Counted from the stretch's first letter, positions 19,967-28,744 are shown. The stretch is DNA of 64,000 nt from Tichowtungia aerotolerans (GCF_009905215.1 NZ_CP047593.1:3042900-3106899); one strand, 5' to 3'. The notes: a model not told the origin generated them from the sequence alone. Numbers and translations: made by a program.

Positions 19967-21036
19967 GGGGTGGTCTCCTGCGGGAAGAAGTATTTACGAT
20001 TGATATCGGAGGCGAATTCACCGGCGAATGTGGAGACGAACGTGCGGATCATGGATTTTGCGAGGTTGCGGGTGAACAGGAATGATTTTTCAGGTACGTA
20101 TACGATGTCTCCAGCTTCAAGAAACACATCATGTTCTTTGCCAAGCAGAATATCTCTCAGATTGATTTTAAATACTTTCGGAGCGTTCATGGCATCGCGC
20201 AGCAGTACAACACGTTTGATGTCAGCAGAGTCTTCGAGGTAGCCGCCGCTCCCCTGGTCAATTCCGGTAATCAGCTGAACCAGCGTCATGCCGGAGGTGT
20301 ACGGCTGAGACTGCTGGTTGTTGACTTCTCCCATGAGGTATACTTCGCGGCCAAGTGCCGAGGCAATATAGATGACATCTCCGGGGCGAATGTAGATGTC
20401 TTCTGAGAAATCATTTTCTTTCATCAACCGTTCAAAATCGACGGGTATTTTCTCTGTGCCGCGCAGAAGCCAGCTGTCTGTGTAGTTATGGATTTCGATG
20501 GTGTTGTCGTGATAGCGCCCCTGGGCAATTCCTTTGGCTCTGGCAATGGCCTGTCGTACGGTGATCGGGGTTTCAAGAGGATAACTGCTGGCGCTGTCCA
20601 CTTTTCCGAAAATGGAGAACCGGTTGGAGATGAACTGCTTTGGAATAATGGAAACCTGCGGGTTGTTAAACAGGTTTCTCAGTTGCTCTTCCATCTCTTG
20701 GGAGACGTCTTCGGGAGTGCGCCCTTCCGCAGGGATACCAGGCAGAAACATGTAGTAAAGTTTTCCATCCGGAGCAATGGGGATGCCCTGAGCAATGGTG
20801 TCGCGTTGGCCGAAGATGCTGACTTCAACAACATCCCCAACCTGTAATGTTCGGTTTTCAGGTGTGTGGGGAACAAAATACTCCGGCGGAAATTTAGATT
20901 TCTTCTGGGTCAGGGTCAGTTGTTCCAGACTTACTGTTGCGTCCGTTTCCGCGGAGGGTATCTCTGCAAAAAGCACGATTTCGGAAAAAAGGAATAGCAG
21001 AAAAATGAGTTTGCAGAGTTTAAGTCCGTTTTTCAT
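19963..21036 (-). CDS. Polysaccharide export protein (OPX/Wza-like), second copy in locus 1
   Basis: A 357-residue paralogue of its downstream neighbour with the same order of domains. There is a cleavable-type signal at residues 1-24 without a lipobox, then LQVGDVVEVSIFG with IAPDGKLYYMFLPG. SLBB-like repeats are FSIFGKVDSASSYPL and VYLMGEVNNQQSQPY. Because one copy is a lipoprotein and the other is not, they may form a mixed or two-tier export channel. It overlaps the Wzc-like gene by 17 bases, so the genes are translationally coupled. Confidence 0.86.
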   Translation of the reverse strand: MKNGLKLCKLIFLLFLFSEIVLFAEIPSAETDATVSLEQLTLTQKKSKFPPEYFVPHTPENRTLQVGDVVEVSIFGQRDTIAQGIPIAPDGKLYYMFLPGIPAEGRTPEDVSQEMEEQLRNLFNNPQVSIIPKQFISNRFSIFGKVDSASSYPLETPITVRQAIARAKGIAQGRYHDNTIEIHNYTDSWLLRGTEKIPVDFERLMKENDFSEDIYIRPGDVIYIASALGREVYLMGEVNNQQSQPYTSGMTLVQLITGIDQGSGGYLEDSADIKRVVLLRDAMNAPKVFKINLRDILLGKEHDVFLEAGDIVYVPEKSFLFTRNLAKSMIRTFVSTFAGEFASDINRKYFFPQETTP

Positions 21037-23713
21037 GGGTGCCGGGTTCCTCTTCGGACGGTTGATTATGTTTTTTCGATTTATTCATCCACTCAATAAA
21101 AGACAGTTCTTCTTCCTCTGACATTTCTTCAAACCCCGGGGTTTCTTTGATTTCCTCGGGCGCAGTTTTCTGAGAGAAGGAAGGGGCTTCAGGCTCTGTG
21201 GTGTGTTCCTGAGATTCTCCTGGAACGGGCTCCATGAACTCAGGTGCCGATTCCTTGCTTTTTTGGACGCGATCAAACAGTCCCGCAATAAGGCCGCGTT
21301 GATCGGGCAGGCTGCGTATGACACGCTGCTGGCGGACATCTTCCAGATAGTAAGGGTTTACCTTGTTGAAAACCAGAGCCCTCGGCGCCAGTCCGCGGTC
21401 TTCCAGAAACTCCAGCCCTGCATCGACAAGTTTTCGGTCACTGACTGGAGAAGCAATCACATAAATCAGCTCGTCTTGGAATGCGCTTACGGTTCCGGCC
21501 AGAGGGTTGTCCAGTACCGAGGGGATTTCTGTGATGATGAGATCATAGCTGCTGCAGAGCAGATCCCGGAGTCTTGGCATGGATGGTCCTTTGGCGAGAT
21601 CGAGGAGATCGGAGCGCATCTGGTTGACGCGAACCACATCGACACCGTGCACCGTTAAAAGCATATCTGATAATTCTGCCTGGTCACTAAGATAATCTTC
21701 GAGGCCCATTTGAGGCCATGCGGTATCGGCCAGATCCGGCAGGCACGGATTTGATTTTGTGTCAAAGCTGACGAATAGAACTCTGAGATTCAGCGAACTG
21801 TAGTAGCGCGCCAGATTGAACGATATGATGCTTTTTCCCTCGTCATCGAGAGAGCTTGCAAATCCGAACATTTTAGCCTTTTTTCCTCGCAGAAGAACAT
21901 TCAGGCGGTCTGAAATCTCTCGAGTAGAAGGAAGCAGAAGCTCGTACGCATCATATTGTTCAAAATTCGGAATTTCTACAATCGATGCAAGGCAGGGAGC
22001 ATCATACGCTTTTTCCAGCTGGTGCAGTGTGCGGATTTTTCCATCCAGCAGTTCGATCAGAAGAATAATAGCGATGCCGCCGAAAAAACCGAAAACAAAC
22101 CCTGCGATTGGAATCACCCTCCCGAGGAGTGATGATCCACCGGGCTCGGCACTTGTGGCTGAGCTGAACAGACGAAAATCGGACAGGCTTGCGGTCATGG
22201 TTGCATGAGCCGATTCTTCGCTGGCTTTAAGCTGTTTGTAGCTGGCATCCAGAGTAGAGCGTTTTTCGAGCAGCCGGGCATATTCTTTTTCCAGTCCGGG
22301 CAGTTTCTGGAAATGGGCATTCAGTTTGTCGAGATCATTTTGAAGCGCCGCCACCTGTTGAGCGGCCACTTGCTCTTCAGATCTCAATTTCATGAGTTCG
22401 CCTTCGAGCTGTCCTTTGAGCGGGTTGGAAATATATGTCCTTTCGCGCGTTTCATCAAAGGTTCCGCTTTGGAGCATTTTGCGCAGCTCTTCGAGTTCTT
22501 TTTCCTGACGCTGGATTTTCGGGTTGTCGGCTGCGTATTGAATGCGTGCCTGAAGCAGGGCGGCTTCGGCGTTGGAGATTCTTCGTTTGAGCGGGTTGTC
22601 CTCCTGCGCTTCGTCGAGAATCTCATCCGGAAGATCCGCTATCATTTTCTCGTAATTGTTGATTCGGACCAGTAATCCTTCGTGCGCGACTCTGGCGACA
22701 CTTAACCGGTCTGCGGCTGCAGTTTTTGACGAAAAATAGTTCTCGTATTGTGTGTTGAGTTCCAGCAGTTCATTTTTTCGTTGGAAGTTTTCAACGGCCT
22801 CCGTTGCGGCCTTCAGTTCTTTTTCCACGTTTTCTCTTTGCGTATGATATTGTTCGTACGCAGCAGAAGCCAGGTCCCGATAAAATTTTGCATTGCTGCT
22901 GATGATGATTTCGGCAAGTTTGTTGACGGCCTGGATGGCTGTCTTCTCATCAGGCATGTCGTTAACCTGAAGGGTAATGATGTCCGATTTTCTTTGGCTG
23001 TCGTAAGAAATGCTTTGTTCCAGAGGTTCAAATCCTGTGAATTGCTCCAGGGAGGTGATGTTGTCTGGCGACAGCAGCATATCGAGTAATGTGTCTTCAG
23101 AGAGAGGTCGCAGCATGAAGGACGATCCCTGAGAATCGATTTGTTTCTGAGACGGGTTGGTGTAAATGATTTTTGCCTGGGCAGTGTAGGAGAAGCCTCC
23201 CTGAAGATGGCGCGTTGCCGACAGCAGGATCATCATTAAGCCGAAAGCGCAGGCCAGAGCAATCCAGAAGCGACGATAAACACCACGCATAATTTTAACG
23301 ATGTCCAGATTTCGGAAAAAGTCCTGAAGATCATTCTCGCGTCGAATGCTTGTTGCCGGATCTGAGGAGTGGTCTGGAAGTCCTGCCCCCAAAACCGGAG
23401 TATTGGACGGTTTGGCTTTTTTTCGGCCAAGTGTCTGGTGGATGGTGTTCAGGTCTTCGAATTGGTCTTTAATTCGGAATGCCTGTTCCGTGCTGTGCCG
23501 GGGGGAGGCGGAGGATGGAGGAGTGAATGAATTTGTTTCCGATGTTTCATTCTGTTTGACGGCATCTGTTTTCGGAGTGGCGTCCGGTTCCTGTTGAGGC
23601 CGGGAGGGCGATGAGCCGGTTTCCTCCTGAACGGGGGCATCGGACCTTTCTTTTTCAGCCAGTTGCTCACGAGGCTGTCCGAAGGTCAGATTTTCTTCCG
23701 GTTTATCTCTCAT
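21020..23713 (-). CDS. Wzc/GumC-like polysaccharide co-polymerase with degenerate BY-kinase domain
   Basis: An 897-residue inner-membrane protein. Residues 1-145 are a long, disordered, acidic and Pro/Ser-rich N-terminal extension. The first membrane span is at 149-166, the periplasmic Wzz/GNVR part with long coiled coils at about 170-530, and the second span at 533-554. A P-loop domain follows: Walker A at 619-629 (SSLDDEGKSII) keeps Gly-Lys-Ser. Walker A-prime (LFVSFDTKS, 645-653) and Walker B (LIITEIPS, 725-732) lack the usual Asp residues. The tail is acidic and lacks the tyrosine cluster of Wzc. Phosphotransfer is therefore doubtful; ATP binding may persist. Confidence 0.85.
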   Translation of the reverse strand: MRDKPEENLTFGQPREQLAEKERSDAPVQEETGSSPSRPQQEPDATPKTDAVKQNETSETNSFTPPSSASPRHSTEQAFRIKDQFEDLNTIHQTLGRKKAKPSNTPVLGAGLPDHSSDPATSIRRENDLQDFFRNLDIVKIMRGVYRRFWIALACAFGLMMILLSATRHLQGGFSYTAQAKIIYTNPSQKQIDSQGSSFMLRPLSEDTLLDMLLSPDNITSLEQFTGFEPLEQSISYDSQRKSDIITLQVNDMPDEKTAIQAVNKLAEIIISSNAKFYRDLASAAYEQYHTQRENVEKELKAATEAVENFQRKNELLELNTQYENYFSSKTAAADRLSVARVAHEGLLVRINNYEKMIADLPDEILDEAQEDNPLKRRISNAEAALLQARIQYAADNPKIQRQEKELEELRKMLQSGTFDETRERTYISNPLKGQLEGELMKLRSEEQVAAQQVAALQNDLDKLNAHFQKLPGLEKEYARLLEKRSTLDASYKQLKASEESAHATMTASLSDFRLFSSATSAEPGGSSLLGRVIPIAGFVFGFFGGIAIILLIELLDGKIRTLHQLEKAYDAPCLASIVEIPNFEQYDAYELLLPSTREISDRLNVLLRGKKAKMFGFASSLDDEGKSIISFNLARYYSSLNLRVLFVSFDTKSNPCLPDLADTAWPQMGLEDYLSDQAELSDMLLTVHGVDVVRVNQMRSDLLDLAKGPSMPRLRDLLCSSYDLIITEIPSVLDNPLAGTVSAFQDELIYVIASPVSDRKLVDAGLEFLEDRGLAPRALVFNKVNPYYLEDVRQQRVIRSLPDQRGLIAGLFDRVQKSKESAPEFMEPVPGESQEHTTEPEAPSFSQKTAPEEIKETPGFEEMSEEEELSFIEWMNKSKKHNQPSEEEPGTHEKRT

Positions 23714-24027
23714 ATTCTGTTCCGCCTTTATTATACAGTCGTTTGCTTTGCGTTCATACTGTGTCCACTGTATCGTACAGATAAGTAACGGTTATAATCA
23801 CCAATTTATTACGCTTTTTTAATGTAAATGGCAATAGAGGGACGTGTATCTCCTGACGTTCTTTTTTGTTCGCTGGCTCCATGGCCTGGCCCCAAAGAAT
23901 AGGGTTGTACAGCCCCGGACATCTTTTCCAGAAATACAGATAACTCCATAACAGTCATAGTGTGGAGTTTATTAAAGGAAAAAAGATCAGTGATGATTGC
24001 TGCAGTAGGCGTCAGAGGATTTTTGGC
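23714..24027. other. Gap between the ExeA-like ATPase gene and the Wzc-like gene
   Basis: No open frame with coding character is seen. The AT-rich part at 23790-23830 probably holds the promoter of the minus-strand export genes, but no clear -35/-10 pair could be fixed. A short inverted repeat (AACTCCA 23942-23948 / TGGAGTT 23963-23969) has no T-run. Confidence 0.4.
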
Positions 24028-24867
24028 TTATCCAAAATGTTTTTCAATGTCGCGCACAATCATTCGAATCATCTCCGCATCAATTCGATCCTTTTTCATC
24101 AAACATGCCCGGTCAACTGCCAGTTTGCAGACCCGGTTGATCTGGCGAGGGCATCCGCCTGAAAAAGAAAACAGCGGGTCGATACTGTCTTCTTCGAATA
24201 TATCCAGTTTCTCGGCACCGGCAGTTTTCAGACGGTGCTGGAGGTACGGGGCGACTTCTTCGTAGCGCAGGTTTTTCAAATAGCAAAACATGCCCAGTCG
24301 CTGATAAATCTGCGGCAGGGAGCTCAGTTTCTCTTTCAGCTCTGGCTGACCGGAAAGGATGATAGTCAGGAGAGATTCCTGTTGGTTGTAGTTCGTCAGG
24401 CATTTCAGCTCATCAAGACACTCTTTACTCAGGAACTGAGACTCATCGAGGACCAAAATCAGGTGTTTGCCAATGGCGCCCACTTTGTTATGAAGCATGC
24501 CTTCAAACTCTTTGAGCTGGTAATATTTATCATTATTTCCAGGAGCATCGCCTGAGCCGCGAAGCTGCTGGTTGATTTCGGCTAGAATGTGCTCAAACGG
24601 CAGGTGAGCCGTATGGAGCTTGATCGTTGTGTATAGGTCTTTGCGAAGACGGGACCCCAGAACATTTAACACCATGGTTTTTCCGCTGCCGATTTCGCCG
24701 GTCATGGCGCCCATGCCCATCCCGCGGTCGGAAACCAGGTAAAGCAGACGTGCCAGCGCCTCGCCATGCGCTTCGCTTTCATAAAAAAACTGAGCGTCAC
24801 AGTTTGACTCAAATGGCGGTTGTCTCATTTCCCAGAACGATAAATATTCCATAATATGGGCTTTCAC
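24028..24867 (-). CDS. AAA ATPase of the ExeA/GspA type (exosortase/EPS-associated)
   Basis: A 279-residue ATPase beginning in the manner of ExeA: YLSFWEMRQPPFE with YESEAHGEALARLLY. Walker A is GEIGSGKT at 57-64 and Walker B is LILVLDESQF with D141/E142. The sensor region includes IILSGQPELKEKL, and the C-terminal helical lid has GGCPRQINRVCKLAVDRA. This form is common beside PEP-CTERM/exosortase exopolysaccharide loci, where it is annotated as an XrtA-associated ATPase; its role there is not settled. The frame starts at GTG 24867; ATG 24852 is an alternative and neither has a strong ribosome site. Confidence 0.83.
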   Translation of the reverse strand: MKAHIMEYLSFWEMRQPPFESNCDAQFFYESEAHGEALARLLYLVSDRGMGMGAMTGEIGSGKTMVLNVLGSRLRKDLYTTIKLHTAHLPFEHILAEINQQLRGSGDAPGNNDKYYQLKEFEGMLHNKVGAIGKHLILVLDESQFLSKECLDELKCLTNYNQQESLLTIILSGQPELKEKLSSLPQIYQRLGMFCYLKNLRYEEVAPYLQHRLKTAGAEKLDIFEEDSIDPLFSFSGGCPRQINRVCKLAVDRACLMKKDRIDAEMIRMIVRDIEKHFG

Positions 24868-25154
24868 TACTTGGCCGGGAGGATAGGTAAACCGATTTCC
24901 TGTTTAAAGAAAAACCTGCAAGTAATTGGGCTTTAATAAAATCCTGATAAATGACTGGTACTTGGGGGGTAAGTTTTCGTTTTGTGGTCAGTCGAAGGGG
25001 AGTGCAACTGGAATCGGCAGTTTGCCCTTTGAGTATTTTTCTGAATTCGGAATCGTCAATCTTCGCTTTTTATACTGTATAAACGGATAGTTTTCTTGTC
25101 ATTTTTTTATTTCTTTTAATATTCTGTTCGCCCGTGTGGATTCGGCTGAAATGA

Positions 25155-25745
25155 TGGAGAAGGGAGTCTCATCAATTTATATTGGTTGTCGGTGTGCTGG
25201 TGGCATGCCCCGTTTGGGCACAAACACCACAGGAAATGATTGAGTCGCATTTCTCGGGGTGACAGGAATCCGTTAAAATGACGACCCATACGGAGGTTTA
25301 TAAGAAAACCCCTCAGGGAAATTTGACACTGCGGGTTTTCCTGAAAGGATCGTCCTACTGTTGTTTTCTTTTATGGCGGCGGTTGGAAGAGAGGCTCTGT
25401 TACTCAGTTGATCAAACAGAGTGGTTGATGGTCTCGCACGGTTACGTAGCAATTACGCCTCAATATCGTATAGGGAAAGGGCTCGGTACTAGGCCGCGTG
25501 AATCCGTAATGGACGCTAAACCCTGCATCCGCTGGGTAAGAAGCCATGCGATTGATTTAGGGATTGATCCGAATCGGTTGATGGTCGGAGGCGGATCGAC
25601 CGGAGGTCTTCTGGCCGCTGCGTGTGCTTCGGTTGCAAAGATCAATCTAAGGATATTGAGACGGTGGACGGCGACCTCATCCGTCTCAAAAGATGGACAC
25701 AAATTGCCCGCGAGAACATCAATGATGTTTGGCTGTGACAAACTC
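25155..25745 (+). pseudogene. Decayed secreted alpha/beta-hydrolase (acetyl-esterase type)
   Basis: Pieces in different frames add up to one esterase. A signal-like stretch (LVVGVLVACPVWAQ) ends in an in-frame TGA at 25260-25262. KMTTHTEVYKKTPQGNLTLRVFL follows from 25275. A frameshift near 25350 then moves the oxyanion segment VVFFYGGGWKRGS to the next frame. The original frame resumes near 25420 with SHGYVAITPQYRI, DAKPCIRWVRSH, LGIDPNRL and the nucleophile elbow GGGSTGGLLAA. The catalytic Asp/His part is missing. The family removes acetyl or related esters from carbohydrates. Confidence 0.75.
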
Positions 25746-25826
25746 TAGTCTGCAAGGTATTCGAACCTTGGAAACAGAATAAAGGCGTATTTCTTCATTC
25801 GAGTCTGTTAAGCACAAACGCGAACG

Positions 25827-26045
25827 TTAGCGCCATATGGATCCGCGGAGTCCGGCGTCCAGCAGGTCCAGGCGGATTCCTGTGGTAATTGCTATGATCA
25901 GGCATGCAATCATTATTGCAATGAGTCCGGTAATCAGCATAGCCAGCACCATTGGGTGCATAGTGAGCTGGTGAATCGGATGCAGATAAATTGCATGCGT
26001 GTGCGAAAAGTGCATTCCGTGATCTTCTGGCAGATGCTGTTTCAT
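25827..26045 (-). CDS. Small His-rich single-span membrane protein
   Basis: A 72-residue frame with a His-rich N-terminus (HLPEDHGMHFSHTHAIYLHPIHQ, seven His), one long membrane span at about 32-55 (MVLAMLITGLIAIMIACLII) and a short basic end. A purine-rich site (GAAGGTGAG) lies eight bases before ATG 26045, and the hydrophobic pattern is too regular for chance, so a real small gene is plausible. No family is recognised. The His cluster could bind metal, which is only a guess. Confidence 0.45.
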   Translation of the reverse strand: MKQHLPEDHGMHFSHTHAIYLHPIHQLTMHPMVLAMLITGLIAIMIACLIIAITTGIRLDLLDAGLRGSIWR

Positions 26046-26223
26046 CGTTTTCTCACCTTCTCCCGTTCCGGTTTTCTTATACTATTTTTCCGGAAGAAAA
26101 GCGATTTTTTAGATGATTTTTGTATTAATCCGACGAGCTAAAAACGCCGTTCCTTAACGTCGAAGGACAGCAACATTCACTGGTCCAATCCTTGGAGCTT
26201 TTTTTCAGCCTTTGGGAAAATAG

Positions 26224-26239
26224 GTACAGGCTTCGCCTG
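26224..26239 (-). terminator. Hairpin after argS
   Basis: A compact inverted repeat ACAGGC-TTC-GCCTGT directly after the argS stop. Read on the minus strand it is followed by ACCTATTTTCCC, so the T-run is short and termination would be weak. Confidence 0.45.
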
Positions 26240-27973
26240 TTAGATCCGTTCCGGCGTTTCGATTCCCAGCAGCGAGAGGCCGTTTTTGAGGACGGCAGCG
26301 GCGAGAGCGCAGATGCGGATGCGGCTTTCGCGCGGGCCTTCATCGGCTTTGAGGAACGGGACGTTCTGGTAGAAGGAACTGTAGGCCTGCGAGAGGTCGT
26401 AGAGGTAGTCAGCCATGATGCTGGGGCGGTGGAGGCGCACGGCGGCTTCAACGGCGGACGCAAAGCGTGTAAGCTTCAGCGCGAGTCGACGTTCCTGTTC
26501 TTCGGTCAAAATGATCGGGAAGTCTTCTGGATTTGTGTCCGGGAATTGCGCGGCGTATTTGTCGCGCACGGAGGCGATGCGGGCGTAGGCGTACTGAAGG
26601 TACGGCGCGGAGTTGCCGTCCATGGCGAGCGCTTTTTCCCAGGTGAAGGTGACGAGGCTCTGCGGGTTCTGGCTGAGGTCGGTGTATTTGATGGCGCCGA
26701 TTCCGATCGCGCGGGCGACTTCGCGCTGCTGAGCTTCGTCCATGTCCGGGCTGGAGGCTTTAACGACTTCGAGCGCGCGTTTCTCGGCTTCGTCGAGCAG
26801 GGCTTCGAGCTTGATGACGTTTCCTTCGCGGGTGGAGAAGGTGGCTTCAGGCAGGCGCATGAGGCCGAACCAGACGTGGGTGAGTTTGGTATCGATGCCC
26901 AGCTTTTTGCAGATGTGGAAGAACTGTTTGAAGTGCAGCTGCTGGCGTTCGTCGGTGACGTAAATGATTTCTGAAGGTTGGAACTCTTCGGTGCGCGAGG
27001 CGACGGTGGCGATGTCGGTGGTGGTGTAGTTGTAGCCGCCATCCGATTTGCGGACGATGGCGACGTTGAGGTTGTCGTCTTCCAGATTGCAGATGAGGGC
27101 ACCTTCGGATTCTTCGCAGAGTTTTTCAGCCTGCAGACGGTCAATGACGCTGGCGAGATCATCGTTGTAGTAGCTTTCGCCGCGATAGAGGTCGAAGGAT
27201 ACATCGAGACGTTTGTAGATTTTGTTGAATTCGCTGAGGGTCAGTTCGATGAATTTTTCCCAGAGCGCGCGGTTTTCTGCGTCGCCTTGCTGGAGCTTGA
27301 CGAGTTCGGCTTTGGCGCGATCTCGCCAGGTGTCGTCGTCCTTGGAGCGGTTGTAGCTTTCGACGTAGATGCGTTCGAGTTCTTCGACCGGTGCGGTTTT
27401 CAGGGCTTCCTGATCGGCGAATTCGCGGTAGCCGAGGATGATGAGGCCGAACTGGGTTCCCCAGTCGCCGAGGTGGTTGTCGGCGATGACGTTGTATCCG
27501 AGCGCACGGTAAAGCCGGTCCAGTGAGTTTCCGATGACGGTGGAGCGGATGTGGCCGATATGCATCGGTTTTGCCACATTGGGGCTGGAGTAGTCGATGA
27601 TGACGGTTTGGCCGTTTCCAATGTTTGGAAGGCCCAGGGTGTCGTCGCCGAGCATTGCATCGAGTTGGGCTGAGAGCCCTTCATTTTTGAGGAAGATGTT
27701 AATGAATCCGGGGCCGGCGATTTCGATTTTTTCGACGACGTCGGGGAGGACGGCTTTGTCGATGAAGGCCTGCCCAATGGCGCGCGGATTGTTTTGGAGC
27801 GCTTTGGCGAGTTTCATGGCGGCTTCGCACTGGTAGTCGCCGAACTGTTCTTTCTTCGATTCAATCACCCCGAGATGAATGCTGGAGAGATCTGTCTCCG
27901 GGAAACAGGCGGTGAAGGTTTCGGAGCACCAGTCGGAAAGCTGTTTTTCAATCAATGTAATCTTGTTGTTCAT
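26240..27973 (-). CDS. argS: Arginyl-tRNA synthetase
   Basis: Charges tRNA-Arg. From ATG 27973 the protein has 577 residues. The N-terminal additional domain (1-110) is followed by NVAKPMHIGHIRSTVIGN with the HIGH motif at 138-141. DNHLGDWGTQFG, LRxGESYYNDD-like and STREGNVIKLEALLDEA (which replaces KMSKS in this enzyme) follow. The C-terminal anticodon domain ends with SFYQNVPFLKADEGPRESRI. The frame is open 34 codons further upstream but the family start is at 27973. A copy of the dispersed palindrome lies at 27615-27631 inside the gene. Confidence 0.96.
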   Translation of the reverse strand: MNNKITLIEKQLSDWCSETFTACFPETDLSSIHLGVIESKKEQFGDYQCEAAMKLAKALQNNPRAIGQAFIDKAVLPDVVEKIEIAGPGFINIFLKNEGLSAQLDAMLGDDTLGLPNIGNGQTVIIDYSSPNVAKPMHIGHIRSTVIGNSLDRLYRALGYNVIADNHLGDWGTQFGLIILGYREFADQEALKTAPVEELERIYVESYNRSKDDDTWRDRAKAELVKLQQGDAENRALWEKFIELTLSEFNKIYKRLDVSFDLYRGESYYNDDLASVIDRLQAEKLCEESEGALICNLEDDNLNVAIVRKSDGGYNYTTTDIATVASRTEEFQPSEIIYVTDERQQLHFKQFFHICKKLGIDTKLTHVWFGLMRLPEATFSTREGNVIKLEALLDEAEKRALEVVKASSPDMDEAQQREVARAIGIGAIKYTDLSQNPQSLVTFTWEKALAMDGNSAPYLQYAYARIASVRDKYAAQFPDTNPEDFPIILTEEQERRLALKLTRFASAVEAAVRLHRPSIMADYLYDLSQAYSSFYQNVPFLKADEGPRESRIRICALAAAVLKNGLSLLGIETPERI

Positions 27974-28156
27974 GGTTTCTCTTTCGTCAAAAGCAGGCGG
28001 GATGCAATCATATTTCCGGATGCAGATAAAGTGCCTTTTGTTAGAGATCAATAAACCTAAACAATTTGGTTGCATTAAAAAACAACAAGATTAATCTGCC
28101 CTTAGAAAGCGGGCCAGTCCGCGTTTATTTGTGACAAAAAACAACGGGGGAAACCG

Positions 28157-28444
28157 ATGGCTGCGAAAAAAACAGCAAAAAAAGCATCAGCGAAGAAAGT
28201 AACCAAAAAAGCGGTTGCCAAAAAAGCTCCGGTCAAGAAGGCCGTTGCTAAAAAAGCTCCGGCCAAGAAAAAGGTCGCAAAGAAAGCGGCTGCGAAAAAA
28301 ACAGTTGTAACCAAAGAAAAATTCTATTCGATGGTTAATGAAGCGGCCTATTTTGCTGCCGAAAATGACGGCAATGCTAAAAGCGCTGTTGATTACTGGA
28401 TGGAAGCCGAAGCGGCAATTTCATCTAAGTTCCAAATTAAATAA
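28157..28444 (+). CDS. Lys/Ala-rich histone H1-like protein with DUF2934 domain
   Basis: A 95-residue basic protein. Residues 1-52 are tandem Lys-Lys-Ala-type repeats (AKKAPVKKAVAKKAPAKKK) like the C-terminal tail of histone H1 and bacterial Hc1/AlgP proteins. Residues 53-95 form a small helical DUF2934-like unit (AAYFAAENDGNAKSAVDYWMEAEAAI). The basic part should bind DNA without sequence preference, so a nucleoid role is likely; the job of DUF2934 is unknown. The gene stands alone with its own terminator. Confidence 0.8.
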   Translation: MAAKKTAKKASAKKVTKKAVAKKAPVKKAVAKKAPAKKKVAKKAAAKKTVVTKEKFYSMVNEAAYFAAENDGNAKSAVDYWMEAEAAISSKFQIK

Positions 28445-28744
28445 GCGACTGAACGATTGCTTCCCGGTTTGCCCGGATAAAAAAGGACTGCTTGCTGTCC
28501 TCAGATTGTTCAAAACCCTGTCGTCCGGCAGGGTTTTTTGTTTTGCAGGATCAGCAGGACACGGCTGAGGAACAAACCGTTTGTTTTCACTTTGCGACGA
28601 TGTATTGAAAAAGCCGATCAGAATGAGACTTTCAGAGTCTGCTTATAAGCGGTCTGTACGTATTGCGGCGCACAGAGGTCCCTGCGGGAGTCTTTTCGGA
28701 TGTTTTGTGTTTTTTACGAGTAAATTTCCCGTATCCTCGGCGGG
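28445..28744. other. Intergenic stretch between the DUF2934 gene and tgt
   Basis: Contains the terminator at 28512-28540 and, further on, the tgt leader. No coding frame is supported, and I could not identify a convincing tgt promoter. Confidence 0.4.
28512..28540 (+). terminator. Intrinsic terminator after the DUF2934 gene
   Basis: AAAACCCTG pairs with CAGGGTTTT around an eight-base loop and runs into TTTTTTG. Confidence 0.85.

Larger units (their letters stand above)
25746..26239. other. Intergenic stretch between the hydrolase pseudogene and argS
   Basis: Apart from the small minus-strand frame at 25827-26045, no gene is supported. A short hairpin sits at the right end, just beyond the argS stop. 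Confidence 0.4.

Noticed and set aside
26192-27526. Two plus-strand frames of 260 and 182 codons opposite argS
   Set aside because: Antisense to argS; Glu/Val/Phe-rich composition is the mirror of argS codons.
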